DNA from: Amoeboradix gromovi
Taxonomy: Eukaryota > Sanchytriomycota > Sanchytriomycetes > Sanchytriales > Sanchytriaceae
Direction of reading: 5' to 3'
DNA: 55,019 nucleotides
NCBI GenBank assembly: GCA_018985225.1
Contig: JADGIF010000003.1
Location: 1 to 55,019 of the forward strand
Part shown: piece after piece, positions 37,717 to 47,116 of the stretch
Layout of the letters: every line of letters starts with the position of its first letter
Position numbering within the stretch: the stretch's first letter is position 1
Position numbers and translations under genes: made by a program
Notes under the pieces: generated by a model
What the model was told of the DNA's origin: nothing
The model's database searches: none
Seen by the model: only the letters and a program-made list of their open reading frames with translations

Positions 37717-38907
37717 CTATACCAGGAAGTTATTGAGAATGTAATCAAACTGATCGCTCATTGAAGTATGAGTCTCGCTCTCTGTCCAGTTTTGATCTTG
37801 AACTAAATCCAAGATGAGTTTTAAATTTGGAAGAGTCTTACGCAAATCCCTCATTCTTAAACCACGTAAAAACATTATTTGTTCGACATCCTTGTTTAGC
37901 AGATAAACAGACCAGTCCAATTTCCCCTCATAGTTGTACAGTTTGATTGATCTGGGAGAATTAGTATTGTCGGGATACTTAGTAATAGGATCCAAAAGGA
38001 TACAATGAGAACCCCGGCACAATATCGGGTATTTTAGGTCAATAAAAAGATATTTACTAAGCAAATAAACAAGATGAGCAGCAAAGCCAAGCGAAATAGA
38101 AATCTCTTTAAAATCCACGTTGACAAAAACACTGTTGGGCAGAAACTTACCATTTATGAAGCAATTGCCGCTGTTCATATCAATATGGTATACAAAACTT
38201 AAATCACGAATGATGCGTAACTGCATTCCCTGAATTTGAGAAATTATGGAAAGAAGATTTTGTTTATTAACACTATATATTGATATACTGTTATATAATC
38301 TAGTAGATTCGTATTTCAGGTTGGATCTGTAATTATCCAGATGTTGTTGTTTTATTGATATGAAATATTTGAGACTTTCTATTTTGCGTTTAAATAGTGT
38401 GACAGTGACTCGCTTTTTTTCTACTATGTCTCTCATAGCTTGTAGACGTTGTTTAATGGAAGTATCATTTATTGTCTTAAAACTGTCTAATTGAATTTGC
38501 AACTGAGATATCTCAGACTTTAGATTTAAAATTTTTTGACAAGTTTCAGGATTGCACTTGACAGCTTGTTTTGAAGAGTCACTTTTGATTGAAATATTTT
38601 CTGCGTTTTCCATATAGTAGCCGCTATGATTTTGAATTATTATTTGCATTGGTTGCTTGGATAGTTTGGGGAGTTTATCACCAATAAAATCTACATTTAC
38701 AATTTTGCTAACATGCATAAGGTTATTGTCAATATAGTATTCTACTTCAACAGTGAAGTTGTGGAATATAGTGCCATTAATTTGAAAGTCAACGTTTCTG
38801 CCATGTTTCCAACTTGTCTTTTGCATGAGGCCATTTTCATTGACAAAATACAATCGAGTCTTGCCAGTGTTTGGCGGCATATTTCTTATTAAGATCGAGT
38901 GGAACAT
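37717..38907 (-). CDS. UVRAG/Vps38-like subunit of the class III PI3-kinase complex
   Basis: This 396-aa protein starts at ATG 38907. A strand-rich region at about 10-85 (TRLYFVNENG...FTVEVEYYID) could be the C2-like domain. A long coiled coil follows at about 125-235. The C-terminal domain carries the diagnostic LGFAAHLVYLLSKYLFIDLKYPI, SHCILLDP and YLLNKDVEQIMFLRGL, then DLRKTLPNLKLIL. That C-terminal block is characteristic of UVRAG and the related Atg14 family. UVRAG/Vps38 joins Vps34, Vps15 and Beclin/Vps30 to make PI3P on endosomes. A CxxxC-like N-terminal Atg14 motif is not evident, favouring UVRAG. Confidence 0.82.
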   Translation of the reverse strand: MFHSILIRNMPPNTGKTRLYFVNENGLMQKTSWKHGRNVDFQINGTIFHNFTVEVEYYIDNNLMHVSKIVNVDFIGDKLPKLSKQPMQIIIQNHSGYYMENAENISIKSDSSKQAVKCNPETCQKILNLKSEISQLQIQLDSFKTINDTSIKQRLQAMRDIVEKKRVTVTLFKRKIESLKYFISIKQQHLDNYRSNLKYESTRLYNSISIYSVNKQNLLSIISQIQGMQLRIIRDLSFVYHIDMNSGNCFINGKFLPNSVFVNVDFKEISISLGFAAHLVYLLSKYLFIDLKYPILCRGSHCILLDPITKYPDNTNSPRSIKLYNYEGKLDWSVYLLNKDVEQIMFLRGLRMRDLRKTLPNLKLILDLVQDQNWTESETHTSMSDQFDYILNNFLV

Positions 38908-38937
38908 AAAATCTTAAAATTATAAAACAAGGGTATG

Positions 38938-38966
38938 TGACACATTCTATAAAAACTAGTTAAGCC
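38938..38966 (+). repeat. TIR-like remnant
   Basis: GTGACACATTCTATAAAAAC followed by TAGTTAAGCC resembles the inverted form of the DDE-like element terminus at 27786-27817 (GGGACATGCTATGTAAAAAC, TAGACTAGAC). It lies only 10 bp before TIR element M4. Confidence 0.4.
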
Positions 38967-38976
38967 TTTTACAAAT

Positions 38977-39456
38977 GGGACATCAAATATAAAAACTGGA
39001 CTAACTTTCTATAACAACTTGGCACATTATTTCAGCTTTATTACTTTATGGATTTAAGAGGCGAGTGGACATTCAGCTAGTTGCGGAGTTGACGAGTATA
39101 AAAGGAAAATAAATATTCTGTACAGCTATTCTCTTACTCTTTCATTCAATCTTTATTTCAAATAAAATATCACTATTACACTTCAAAGAAATAGATAAGA
39201 GTAATGATGTTAGTATAACATTACAAAATGACACTAGAAAAGAGTACCGTCTAAGAAAATGCACCTTTTGCTTAGATGCTCAAAGACCTCATATATTTGA
39301 ACGAGATGCAGGGTCTTCTAGTTTTATTTTAAAAAGAGGAATACAATCAATGAAAGAAAATTGGTATAATAGAAGATCTTTTATCAATGATAGCATTTCC
39401 TGCGTATGGTGCACCTTTAAAAACGAGTTAGTCTAGTTTTTATATTTGGTGTCTCA
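38977..39456 (+). mobile_element. TIR element, 480 bp (copy M4)
   Basis: The left end is GGGACATCAAATATAAAAAC and the right end is TATATTTGGTGTCTC. Flanks are AAAT and AAGT, one mismatch apart. It contains the TATAAAAGG box (39097-39105) and an intact tail frame (CTFCLDAQRPHIFERDAGSS, later SISCVWCTFKNELV, stop). It is closely similar to M3 along nearly its whole length, which suggests recent spread. Confidence 0.85.
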
Positions 39457-39596
39457 AGTGTCTCAGAAGTGGAAGCAAGCAACATTCCCGTATCTTGCTA
39501 CCTATACTGTAAGTGAATACTTGTTGCTATCAATGACTTAACTTTGATACTCTGGTCGAGCACAGTTACTCAGTAGATACTAAGATTTGAAGATTG

Positions 39597-39824
39597 TTAC
39601 AAAAAGCACCAACTACTGCATTCAACCTCATCAAAGTGGGAGTACTGGCATAAAATTGGCCCATCATCAAAGTAAATGACTTTTTCATCCTCTTCACTTT
39701 CTCGCTCTTTTTGGAAGACGATGGCACAAGAATTATTGTGCTTGTTGAACTGGTCGCTTAAGCCGAGTTTTTTGGTGAATTTTACGACTTCAGTACTATT
39801 ACAACGTGCTGATATGACTTTCAT
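39597..39824 (-). CDS. Small Cys-containing protein, 75 aa or longer
   Basis: From ATG 39824 the frame reads MKVISARCNSTEVVKFTKKL and ends DEVECSSWCFL. An upstream minus-strand frame with ATG at 39938 (MSNKSIRMAQSMETRHGERK...PKNYRK) runs into GTAAGT at 39841-39836. Splicing to GAAAG (24 nt) or TCAG (33 nt) would join it in frame and give about 102-105 aa. Both options keep the reading frame, but neither has the 19-20-nt length of the better supported introns. The protein has an acidic middle (ERESEEDEK) and no membrane helix. No family recognised. Confidence 0.45.
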   Translation of the reverse strand: MKVISARCNSTEVVKFTKKLGLSDQFNKHNNSCAIVFQKERESEEDEKVIYFDDGPILCQYSHFDEVECSSWCFL

Positions 39825-40236
39825 AATGTAGTTCTACTTACCTTTTCGGTAATTTTTTGGACATGTTATTCGATATCCCTTGCGCTCCCCATGTCTAGTT
39901 TCCATAGATTGTGCCATGCGTATACTTTTGTTACTCATTCTTGATAAAAGGGCAACAAACATTTGTTGAAATATACTTTGTTATCTGTGTTTCTACGTAA
40001 TTGCAAATGCGTTGTCGAAAGGAGAATAGAAAATGAGATTCAGAGTGTATAATATTCCGCTAAGATTTTTATTATCATAACAAATGAGTTGCGAACAGAG
40101 AAAGTAAGATTTTGCTATTTTGCGCTTCAACAAGGAAAGTATGAAGATTAGGCAATGCCATTTACTGGAGAAACAGTTCAAACCCAGCTTGTAGTTTCCA
40201 ATGGCCAATTAAAACTATATCACGCTCTTGAACCTC

Positions 40237-41744
40237 ATGACGGCAAATCATAAAGCTAGAGTGTACTCAGTTTCCAATATGTTCTCGGGGAAAGGGTTGA
40301 CTTCGAAACTGATGAACCAGACCATTCTTGAGAGAATTGGCAACACGCCGCTCGTTAAGCTTCAGAATATACCGCAGAGCGAAGGGATCCAGTGCCAGGT
40401 ATTGGTCAAATGTGAATTTTTTAATGCTGGTGGAAGCGTGAAGGATCGTATTGCTAAAGAAATGGTTTTGCAAGCTGAAAAAGATGGAAGGTTAAAACCT
40501 AACTGCACTTTGATTGAACCTACCTCTGGCAATACCGGTATAGGTATCGCATTATGTGCTGCTGTCAAAGGCTATAGATGTATCATAACTCTCCCAGAAA
40601 AGATGAGTAATGAGAAGGTCTCAGTTCTGAAAGCTCTGGGTGCTGAAATTATTAGAACACCAACTGAAGCTGCATGGGACTCACCTGAATCTCACATTAG
40701 TGTTGCAAAAAGATTAAATGCCAAGATTAAAGATAGTGTAATTCTTAACCAATATGCCAACCCCGCCAACCCTGATGCTCACTACAAGTACACTGCTACT
40801 GAAATTTGGGAGCAGTCCGGTCATAAGGTGGACATGTTTGTAGCCGGAGCAGGTACAGGTGGCACTATAAGTGGTACAAGTCGTCGGTTAAAAGAGCTAA
40901 ACAAAGACGTTATTATAGTTGGTGTTGACCCAGAAGGGAGTATACTTGCTAGGCCATCTTCTCTTAACAAATCTGAGGGTTCTTATCAAGTTGAAGGCAT
41001 TGGTTATGATTTTATTCCTGAAGTATTAGATCTTGGACTTATCGATAAGTGGTACAAATCCAACGATAAGGAGTCTTTTACTTATGCCCGCAAACTAATA
41101 AAAGAGGAGGGGCTGCTGTGCGGCGGCTCTTGTGGTTCCGCTCTTGCCAACGCCTTTAAAGCTATACGAGAGTATGGGTATGACAAAGATCCTTCAAAGA
41201 CAGTTGTTGTACTCTTACCTGATTCTGTTCGTAATTACATCACCAAGTTCCTATCCGACGACTGGATGAAGATTAATGGGTTCTTGCCAAGTGACCCTCA
41301 GGTTAAATCCCCGATAGTAGAAGAGATTAATGCTTTGAAGGGATATACGGTCAAAGATTTAAAACTGTCTAGCCCTTTGACAGTGTTTCTGAATGTAACA
41401 TTGAGCTAACTTAGGAGAGCTGTAAAGTAGCAATTGAATTGATGAAAAGTAACTCATTTGATCAATTGCCTGTTGTTGACAATGATAATAAGATCAAGGG
41501 ATTGATCACATTAGGTAACATTCTTTCAAAGCTATCATCCGGTAAAATTGATAAAGAAACTACCGTGGACAAGGTGATGTTTAAATTCGACAAGTCAAAC
41601 AAATATATTGAGTTGAACACTAGCGCGACCTTGAGTGAATTAAGCAAGTTTTTCGATAAACACAGCGCTGCAATCATTACCGAAAATGATAAAATTGTGG
41701 GAATTACAACCAAAATTGATTTAATTACGTGGATGATGAAGTAA
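40237..41744 (+). CDS. CYS4: Cystathionine beta-synthase
   Basis: The model is join(40237..41394, 41415..41744), 495 aa. The PLP core is complete: the cofactor lysine lies in GGSVKDR (Lys69), the substrate loop is TSGNTGIG (about 96-103), and a phosphate loop AGTGGTISG and the GSCGSAL segment follow. The C-terminal part holds the CBS-motif pair ([20 protein letters not shown] and [20 protein letters not shown]) that in some homologues binds S-adenosylmethionine. No N-terminal heme-binding CxxH region is seen, as in yeast. It condenses serine and homocysteine to cystathionine in transsulfuration. The frame is split by a 20-nt intron inside the start of the regulatory domain. It converges on the SNARE gene with only 9 bp between stops. 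Confidence 0.93.
41395..41414 (+). other. Ultrashort intron, 20 nt
   Basis: The sequence is GTAACATTGAGCTAACTTAG, phase 0. It fuses ...SSPLTVFLN to [14 protein letters not shown], the expected entry into the first CBS motif. Unspliced translation ends at a TAA inside the intron (41407-41409). A 32-nt alternative starting at 41383 is also in frame but loses four residues. Confidence 0.82.
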
Positions 41745-41753
41745 ACAAATTTA

Positions 41754-42287
41754 TTAAACTACATATCTATAAAACAAGTACACAGTTAGAAAGAACAAGA
41801 CAATGAGAATCCAAAACAGCCATAAATCGCTAGACAGTCGGGTATTGATTTTGGCAATTAAGCTTTGAGAGACACCCAGGGTGCTCAGACTGGTCAATAT
41901 TTTATTTTTCATTTTACGCATCGTTTGGTTTTGGCTGCTCAACTCACCAATATATTGCTTTCCTTGATTTATCATGGAATCAACTTGTGTGTGAGCATAC
42001 TCCATCTGCAATTGTTCCATCTGGATATGGGTGTGATCACTACCTTGAAATAATGCTTCTCTATTTTTCAGCTCGTTTTCCTGAGCTGATTTTGAATTTT
42101 GCTTCGTCATGATAACTGTGTATTTATCTCTTATGTTTGAGAGTTCGGCTTGTATCTTCCTTTTTTGGACAGGGTGTTCGTGCTGAATTAACAAGTGCTG
42201 CTCATCAATTAGCAGTCTCAGGTCTTTTAACGTAGCATCATTAGGTCGTTCTTCATATGTTCTTAATTTTTCATAAATTGATTGCAT
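41754..42287 (-). CDS. BOS1: Golgi Qb-SNARE, Bos1/membrin (GOSR2) type
   Basis: This 177-aa tail-anchored protein has an N-terminal helical region (MQSIYEKLRTYEERPND...) and a SNARE motif at about 95-150 with the expected heptads. It ends in a membrane anchor (LWLFWILIVLFFLTVYLFYRY). The segment LGVSQSLIAKINTRLSSD before the anchor matches the conserved membrin/Bos1 juxtamembrane sequence (LGLSN..MRLIEKR..D type). This SNARE works in ER-to-Golgi vesicle fusion with Sed5/syntaxin 5. It is divergent from the Q-rich gene by 42 bp. Confidence 0.8.
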   Translation of the reverse strand: MQSIYEKLRTYEERPNDATLKDLRLLIDEQHLLIQHEHPVQKRKIQAELSNIRDKYTVIMTKQNSKSAQENELKNREALFQGSDHTHIQMEQLQMEYAHTQVDSMINQGKQYIGELSSQNQTMRKMKNKILTSLSTLGVSQSLIAKINTRLSSDLWLFWILIVLFFLTVYLFYRYVV

Positions 42288-42329
42288 AAGTGCAAGTATG
42301 TAACACGGGAATACTCTTCAGAATTTTAA

Positions 42330-43127
42330 ATGTCGAACGCAGCAACTGAAATACTATCGAAAACAGCCATTCCTTTAAAATTTCAAGACCACAAATTGAT
42401 ACCTGAATCTGTCCCAAACAACATTAAACCTAGCAACCAAATACTGCAAGGAAGGCTATGCGATATGGCAAATAACATAAAAGAGTGGTCTAATGTTATA
42501 ATTAATAGTGCTAAGCAAAATAAGAACTGGATGCCTGTTAACACTACAGCTGATTTATTAAAATCAAGATTGGAGGATCTTTTAAAGGAAATGGATGAAT
42601 ATCACAAGTCTCTAGACGTAAAGCCCCCGTCAGTAGACGAAGTTATCTCTGAAAAAGAAAAAGTGGCAAGCATAAAAAGCAAACCACCGGCAAACGTGCA
42701 AATCCCTCAAGAGCATTTGCCATTTTTAGACTCTAATTTTGCATCTGCTGTAGCGTATCAACAATACTACCCATATTTCTATCAACCACAGTTACAGCAG
42801 CAATCTCAATCAGTTCCCTATTCACAAAGGCCACTATATTCGCAGCCGCCAATGCTACAACAATCTTCGAGCGATTTGTCAAATTTGTCTCCGTTGCAAA
42901 TGCAGCAATTATATTCACAACAGCAGTTTCAAATGCAACAGAATCCTATGTTTATGATGCCGCCATATTCTTCCGAGCAGCCTCTGCAGCAACAATATCT
43001 TGTGCCAATCTCGTCTTTTCCATCTCAGATCCATTCACCGATATCTCCGGAAGAAAAGAGTCAAGAGAGAAGCGGAGACACTGATTTCACCAAACTTTTA
43101 TTTGAAGACATGGAAAATCAAAATTAA
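42330..43127 (+). CDS. Q/P-rich protein of unknown function, 265 aa
   Basis: The frame starts at ATG 42330 (MSNAATEILSKTAIPLKF). The first 120 residues look folded and helical (RLCDMANNIKEWSNVIINSA, DLLKSRLEDLLKEMDEYHKS). The remainder is rich in Gln, Tyr, Pro, Ser and Met (YQQYYPYFYQPQLQQQSQS type), typical of prion-like or transcription-related tails. No domain recognised. It ends 11 bp from the stop of RBM42, so the two 3' UTRs must overlap. Confidence 0.65.
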   Translation: MSNAATEILSKTAIPLKFQDHKLIPESVPNNIKPSNQILQGRLCDMANNIKEWSNVIINSAKQNKNWMPVNTTADLLKSRLEDLLKEMDEYHKSLDVKPPSVDEVISEKEKVASIKSKPPANVQIPQEHLPFLDSNFASAVAYQQYYPYFYQPQLQQQSQSVPYSQRPLYSQPPMLQQSSSDLSNLSPLQMQQLYSQQQFQMQQNPMFMMPPYSSEQPLQQQYLVPISSFPSQIHSPISPEEKSQERSGDTDFTKLLFEDMENQN

Positions 43128-43138
43128 TTAAATAAAAA

Positions 43139-43555
43139 TTATTTTTTTGATTTCCACTTTGATTTCTTAATCTTCATTGGCCTTCTACCTAGAAATGTGT
43201 TGTTTTTTTCTTTCAGAGCTTTTAAGAAATCGGGCCCGTCTTTGAAGCTAACAAATCCGTAGCCTTTTGATCTACCGGTTTTGTAATCTTTAACTACTTT
43301 TGCTTTTTGAAACGATTTGAATTCCTGGAAACAATCTAACAGCATCACGTCTGTTACTTCATCCCCAAGATTTCCAACATATATTCTGAAATGAGACGGA
43401 TCAAAGTCATCAACATCAGTTGCAATTCCATCGAATTTTCTGGGTTTTTTAATTGGAATTAATGGGACAGATACAGTGCTCGGAACTTTTTCTTGAGAAG
43501 GTTCTTCATTCTTCACAATACCTTTCTTGAAATAACCATTCAACATATTGCTCAT
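43139..43555 (-). CDS. RBM42: RBM42-like RRM protein
   Basis: This 138-aa protein starts at ATG 43555 (MSNMLNGYFKKG). It has a single RRM at about residues 50-130, with RNP2 FRIYVGNLG and RNP1 KGYGFVSF. The surrounding sequence (DFDPSHFRIYVGNLGDEVTD, FKSFQKAKVVKDYKTGRSKG, LGRRPMKIKKSKWK) closely follows the RRM of animal RBM42, where the protein associates with the U4/U6.U5 tri-snRNP and hnRNP K. The short length reflects loss of the N-terminal Pro-rich region seen in animals. Confidence 0.85.
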   Translation of the reverse strand: MSNMLNGYFKKGIVKNEEPSQEKVPSTVSVPLIPIKKPRKFDGIATDVDDFDPSHFRIYVGNLGDEVTDVMLLDCFQEFKSFQKAKVVKDYKTGRSKGYGFVSFKDGPDFLKALKEKNNTFLGRRPMKIKKSKWKSKK

Positions 43556-43623
43556 TAGTATCACGCAAAATTACAAGTTTCGAATGGAGATTAAAAAATT
43601 CAAGTGAGTATTTAGAAACATAT

Positions 43624-43927
43624 GGGACATCAAATATAAAGACTATACTAACTTTCTGATACAGTTTGAATCATTATATCAAGTGTGTGTTAACCGATAG
43701 CAAATTACATTAAATTAATCAAATTGGTTGCACCTTTTACTTAGACACTCAGAGATCTTATATATATGAAAGAGATAGTGGGTCATCTTGTCTTATTTTA
43801 AAGAGAGGAATGGCATTAATGAAAGAAAATTGGATTGAAAGAAGGACTCTTATTCATAATAGTATTTCCTCCTTATGGAGTACCTACTTTGAAAACGACT
43901 TGGTCTAGTTTTTATATTTGGTGTCCC
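43624..43927 (+). mobile_element. Diverged TIR element, 304 bp (copy M5)
   Basis: The ends GGGACATCAAATATAAAGAC and TATATTTGGTGTCCC match the family. The tail frame is open to its TAG but diverged, mostly with conservative changes (CTFYLDTQRSYIYERDSGSS, later SISSLWSTYFENDLV). The promoter part is missing. Its right end is 36 bp from the ATG of the first secreted paralog. Confidence 0.8.
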
Positions 43928-43963
43928 AATTTACAATAAATTTTTTTAATAAAATTTTAGGCC

Positions 43964-44747
43964 ATGATTTTTCTCAATCTTTTCTTTGGCAACAGTTTAG
44001 AATTTTCAGTAGGAAATGCAACTAGTTTTTTAAATGCTAGTCTAGGAATTCCTTCAAATGCTGTAAGAGATAATTCTTTTTGTGCAAGATGTAAAAATGA
44101 CAAAAGTAATTCATTTTTTGGAGACGAAGCCAGGCAAGGATACCAAAAATCATCTTCTGGATTGGGTGCAGTCCGATCTGTAGACAAAGTATTCTTGATA
44201 ATCCAACAGAATTCGACACACATGGATACTGAGCACCCAGCAGCAGATGGATCCTTTAAATCATACACCAAGTTATATGCTTCTCAGCATTATGCTGAGG
44301 TCGACAAGTACACTGTGCTTAGAACAGAAGCACAGCAGCCGTACGGTAAGATAGCTGTTGCAATTTATACGTGGAATTATGCTCTGAAAAGATCGGTGCA
44401 ATACCAGGTGCCATTTCAAAATTGGTTCTCAAACTTAACCGCTACAACGGACGACATATACGTACAATCCAACAGAACAATAGCTTTAAAATACAAAAAA
44501 GGGATCTTAACATCTATGTACTGGCAAAGCCAAGTAATAAAATGTAATGCTGCAATTAGCAAGCATTGCATTGATAACCAGTTCAATGGAATTAAATGTA
44601 ACAAAGACGGCGATGGTAATTTACTTTGCCCTATCTTCGTTAACGTTGTTTTTGAGGGTACTGATGGAAATGGAGCTCTAATGGAGTCTGTTGGTTTCTT
44701 TTTTTTACTTAGGATATTCTGACGCTAGATTTTCAGTTCAATTCTAA
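43964..44747 (+). CDS. Secreted Cys-containing protein, paralog A
   Basis: The model is join(43964..44693, 44713..44747), 254 aa. A short hydrophobic start (MIFLNLFFGN) may be a weak or trimmed signal peptide. The mature part has a CARC pair, FLIIQQNSTHMDTEHP, LYASQHYAEVDKYTVLRTEA, QQPYG, then two further Cys and VNVVFEGTDGNG. It shares all of these positions with paralog B 2.3 kb downstream. The C-terminus GYSDARFSVQF is reached only by removing a 19-nt intron and is identical in the paralog. N-glycosylation-type sites are frequent. The family is unknown to me; a secreted surface or effector-like role is inference. Its promoter region is essentially TIR element M5. Confidence 0.7.
44694..44712 (+). 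other. Ultrashort intron, 19 nt
   Basis: The sequence is GTTTCTTTTTTTTACTTAG, phase 1, at the same codon position as the 20-nt intron of paralog B. Removal restores the C-terminus shared by both paralogs. The NTAAY branch-like motif is replaced by TTACTTAG. Confidence 0.88.
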
Positions 44748-46244
44748 TGGTTTGGGACTTTAGTTGAGTAAACCAATTATCGCAATTACACGAGGGTATC
44801 TCCCAAGAAACTCTCTTTCTAGACCTTTTTAGTTGCATAAAACTGGATATTCGTCCTTTCAACTGCGACAAACGAGACATGCCATATGAAAATGACACAA
44901 ACTAATGGCCAGGAATTCTCCGTCTAGTGTCCTCTTAATACTTTTGAATTCCTTCTTTAACAAGATCTGTTAAGTAGCATCCATTTTGGTATTTGGATTA
45001 CTGTATCATAATTGACATAAACAATTCCATAAATCTTTATAAATTCTTCTTGTATAGCGCTCTATATTATCATTCTTCCTATAGAATTCATTCAGATTCG
45101 TTAGGATAATTCTAGCTTTATAGAAAATTAAACTTTCAGGTAAAGTTCTTTTCTTGTGGATGGGATAGATAGAATCAAACTGTTTAAACCAATACTGAAG
45201 CTGAATGATTTAAAATTATTTTCTGCAGAGCCCAATAGCTGTTGAATATCTTGAAAATCAGCTTCCAATTTCTAATTGATCGAAATTTAAGTCAATGATT
45301 CTTGACTACATTTTTTTCGATTTGATGTCTATAATTAAAATCCTTAGCATTTCTGTTCTTGAACCAAGAATTGTCGAGTAACCTTAATCCTCTTCTGATG
45401 GTTGTGTCTCAAATAAACAATTAATAAACAGTAACTGTTGTACTTTCGGATAAGCAATTTTGAATACGGACGAATCTCCTTTGCGATCTTTCATTTCTCT
45501 TTCACAGTGGTACAATGAATCTTTATTTCTTCAAATATAGATTTCTTAGTTAGAAGACCTAGTACTACCAGGGCTTCTTTTCATTTCTTGGCTCTTGCAT
45601 GTTTACCAGCAGGATACTTGTATTGGTTTATAAGAAATAATTATTGAAATATGAAACATTTTGTTTCAACATTGAAGAGGTCAGATCTAGAGAGTTAACA
45701 AGCAATGCTAAATGTTGCTTTTCTACAGGAATTACCCGCGCCTATCCACACCGGCATACAGACTCTTTTAGCATTTCCAAGATATTCTAGAGTCGTTCAG
45801 TATCTCAATCTCTTTCACAACAGAGATCCTCATATTTACGAGGGTGTTATACAATAAGAAAAATTAGGATATTGGGTGCTAGGTCAGCGTATTGTTTATC
45901 AAGTCCTTAAAGCCAGATATATGAAAGACATTGGGAGTTGTCAATTAAAGGTAGATACATGCCAGAAGGCAACAAATGGTACATACTTGTAATAGTCGCA
46001 ATCCTATTTATCCCTGCCCAGGGTAGTCGAAGCTTGAGCCAGTGATGTAACGGAGTGATAGCTTTTTCATTTTCTTCTGAAAATTCTAAATTTTCTTGTG
46101 AATCGGAACTTTAAATAAATAGTAAATCATTGAATCTTTTAGAATCACTTTTATTCTTGAAGCGTACTGCGTCTTCATTTTCGCATTAGTTTCCTTCTAA
46201 GATCAGAAAACATTAAGTTTGATTAAACAGGCCGTAGACGATTC
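44748..46244. other. Intergenic region, 1.5 kb, decayed sequence between paralogs
   Basis: No intact gene was found. A minus-strand stretch near 45000-45200 reads YKARIILTNLNEFYRKNDNI and ERYTRRIYKDLWN before stops, as if an old protein-coding element had decayed. Copy D of the Fanzor 3' relic occupies about 45930-46115. The promoter of paralog B lies in the last 130 bp. Confidence 0.5.
45930..46115 (+). mobile_element. Decayed 3' end of a Fanzor-type element (copy D)
   Basis: GTAGATACATGCCAGAAGGC corresponds to the DRDHMxARN codons with substitutions and stops. CAGGGTAGTCGAAGCTTGAG followed by CCAGTGATGTAACGGAGTGAT matches the conserved block very well. TTTTCTTGTGAATCGGAACTTT is the shared tail end. 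Confidence 0.7.
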
Positions 46245-47056
46245 ATGATTTTATTAAACTTATTATATTCTATATTATATAACTTCACAGAGTCAAACTC
46301 AACAGACTCATTGCAAGTAAAAATAGAGGGACTGCCGGAATCTGCTTCGCTAGCTACCGGCTTTTGTTCACGATGCAGAAACAGCGTAAACGGTTCATCC
46401 TTCGGAACTGAAGCTAGAGAAGGGTATCAAAAGCGGGTTTACAATGGTGCGGCAATTGGAGTTACACGAGGAGATACAGTATTTTTAATAATCCAGCACA
46501 ACGCTTCTTACTTTGATACTGAAAACCCAAAAGCTGACGGAACTTTTAACTTGCATACTCAGCTTTATACTTCACAACATTATGTAGAGGTTGACAAGTA
46601 TTCGGTCCTAAGAACGGCTGCTCAGCAGCCTTATGGAAATTTCAGTATTGCAATATACATTTATGACAACAAATTGGCAAAATCGGTACAGTACCAAGTC
46701 CCTTCCGACAATTTTTTTTCTAATTACACTTCAGGCTCTGCATCAGACAACCTTTTGATACAAACAAACAGAACCGTTTCTTTGAAGTTTAACAAAGGAA
46801 TCCTCAAAAATATTTATTGGCAATCCCCTACCGTAAAATGCGTTCCGATCAATATAGGTTCTACTAAAAAACAGTGTGTGCGTGAACACTCAGCAGTTGA
46901 ATGTGCAATTGATCCGGTATCTGGAAACGCAGTTTGTCCTATATCCATAAATGTAGTTTTTGAGGGAACAGATTACAAAGGACAATTAATGCAATCAGTC
47001 GGTATTTCACTTCTAATACAGGGTATTCGGATGCAAGATTTTCTGTTCAATTTTGA
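46245..47056 (+). CDS. Secreted Cys-containing protein, paralog B
   Basis: The model is join(46245..47001, 47022..47056), 263 aa. The N-terminus MILLNLLYSILYNFTES is hydrophobic and compatible with a signal peptide. The body aligns with paralog A: FCSRCRN, GTEAREGYQK, VFLIIQHNASYFDTENP, LYTSQHYVEVDKYSVLRTAA, QQPYG, IYWQSPTVKC, a C...C pair and INVVFEGTDYKGQLMQSVG. Splicing a 20-nt intron gives the C-terminus GYSDARFSVQF, identical to paralog A; unspliced, the frame runs on as a hydrophobic tail with no counterpart in paralog A. Function unknown. It is followed by the primase gene after 60 bp. Confidence 0.72.
47002..47021 (+). other. Ultrashort intron, 20 nt
   Basis: The sequence is GTATTTCACTTCTAATACAG, phase 1, positionally conserved with the 19-nt intron of paralog A. 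The unspliced frame stays open, so a simple ORF call would miss this intron and add a false hydrophobic tail. Confidence 0.88.
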
Positions 47057-47116
47057 TCTATTAGTAAATGTGTTTATTAACATACTAACGTATTTCTTTT
47101 TCTTACATTAGTGGTC

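Noticed and set aside
41383-41414. A 32-nt intron in CBS
   Set aside because: The 20-nt GTAACATTGAGCTAACTTAG from 41395 uses the same acceptor, keeps four more residues and fits the length class.
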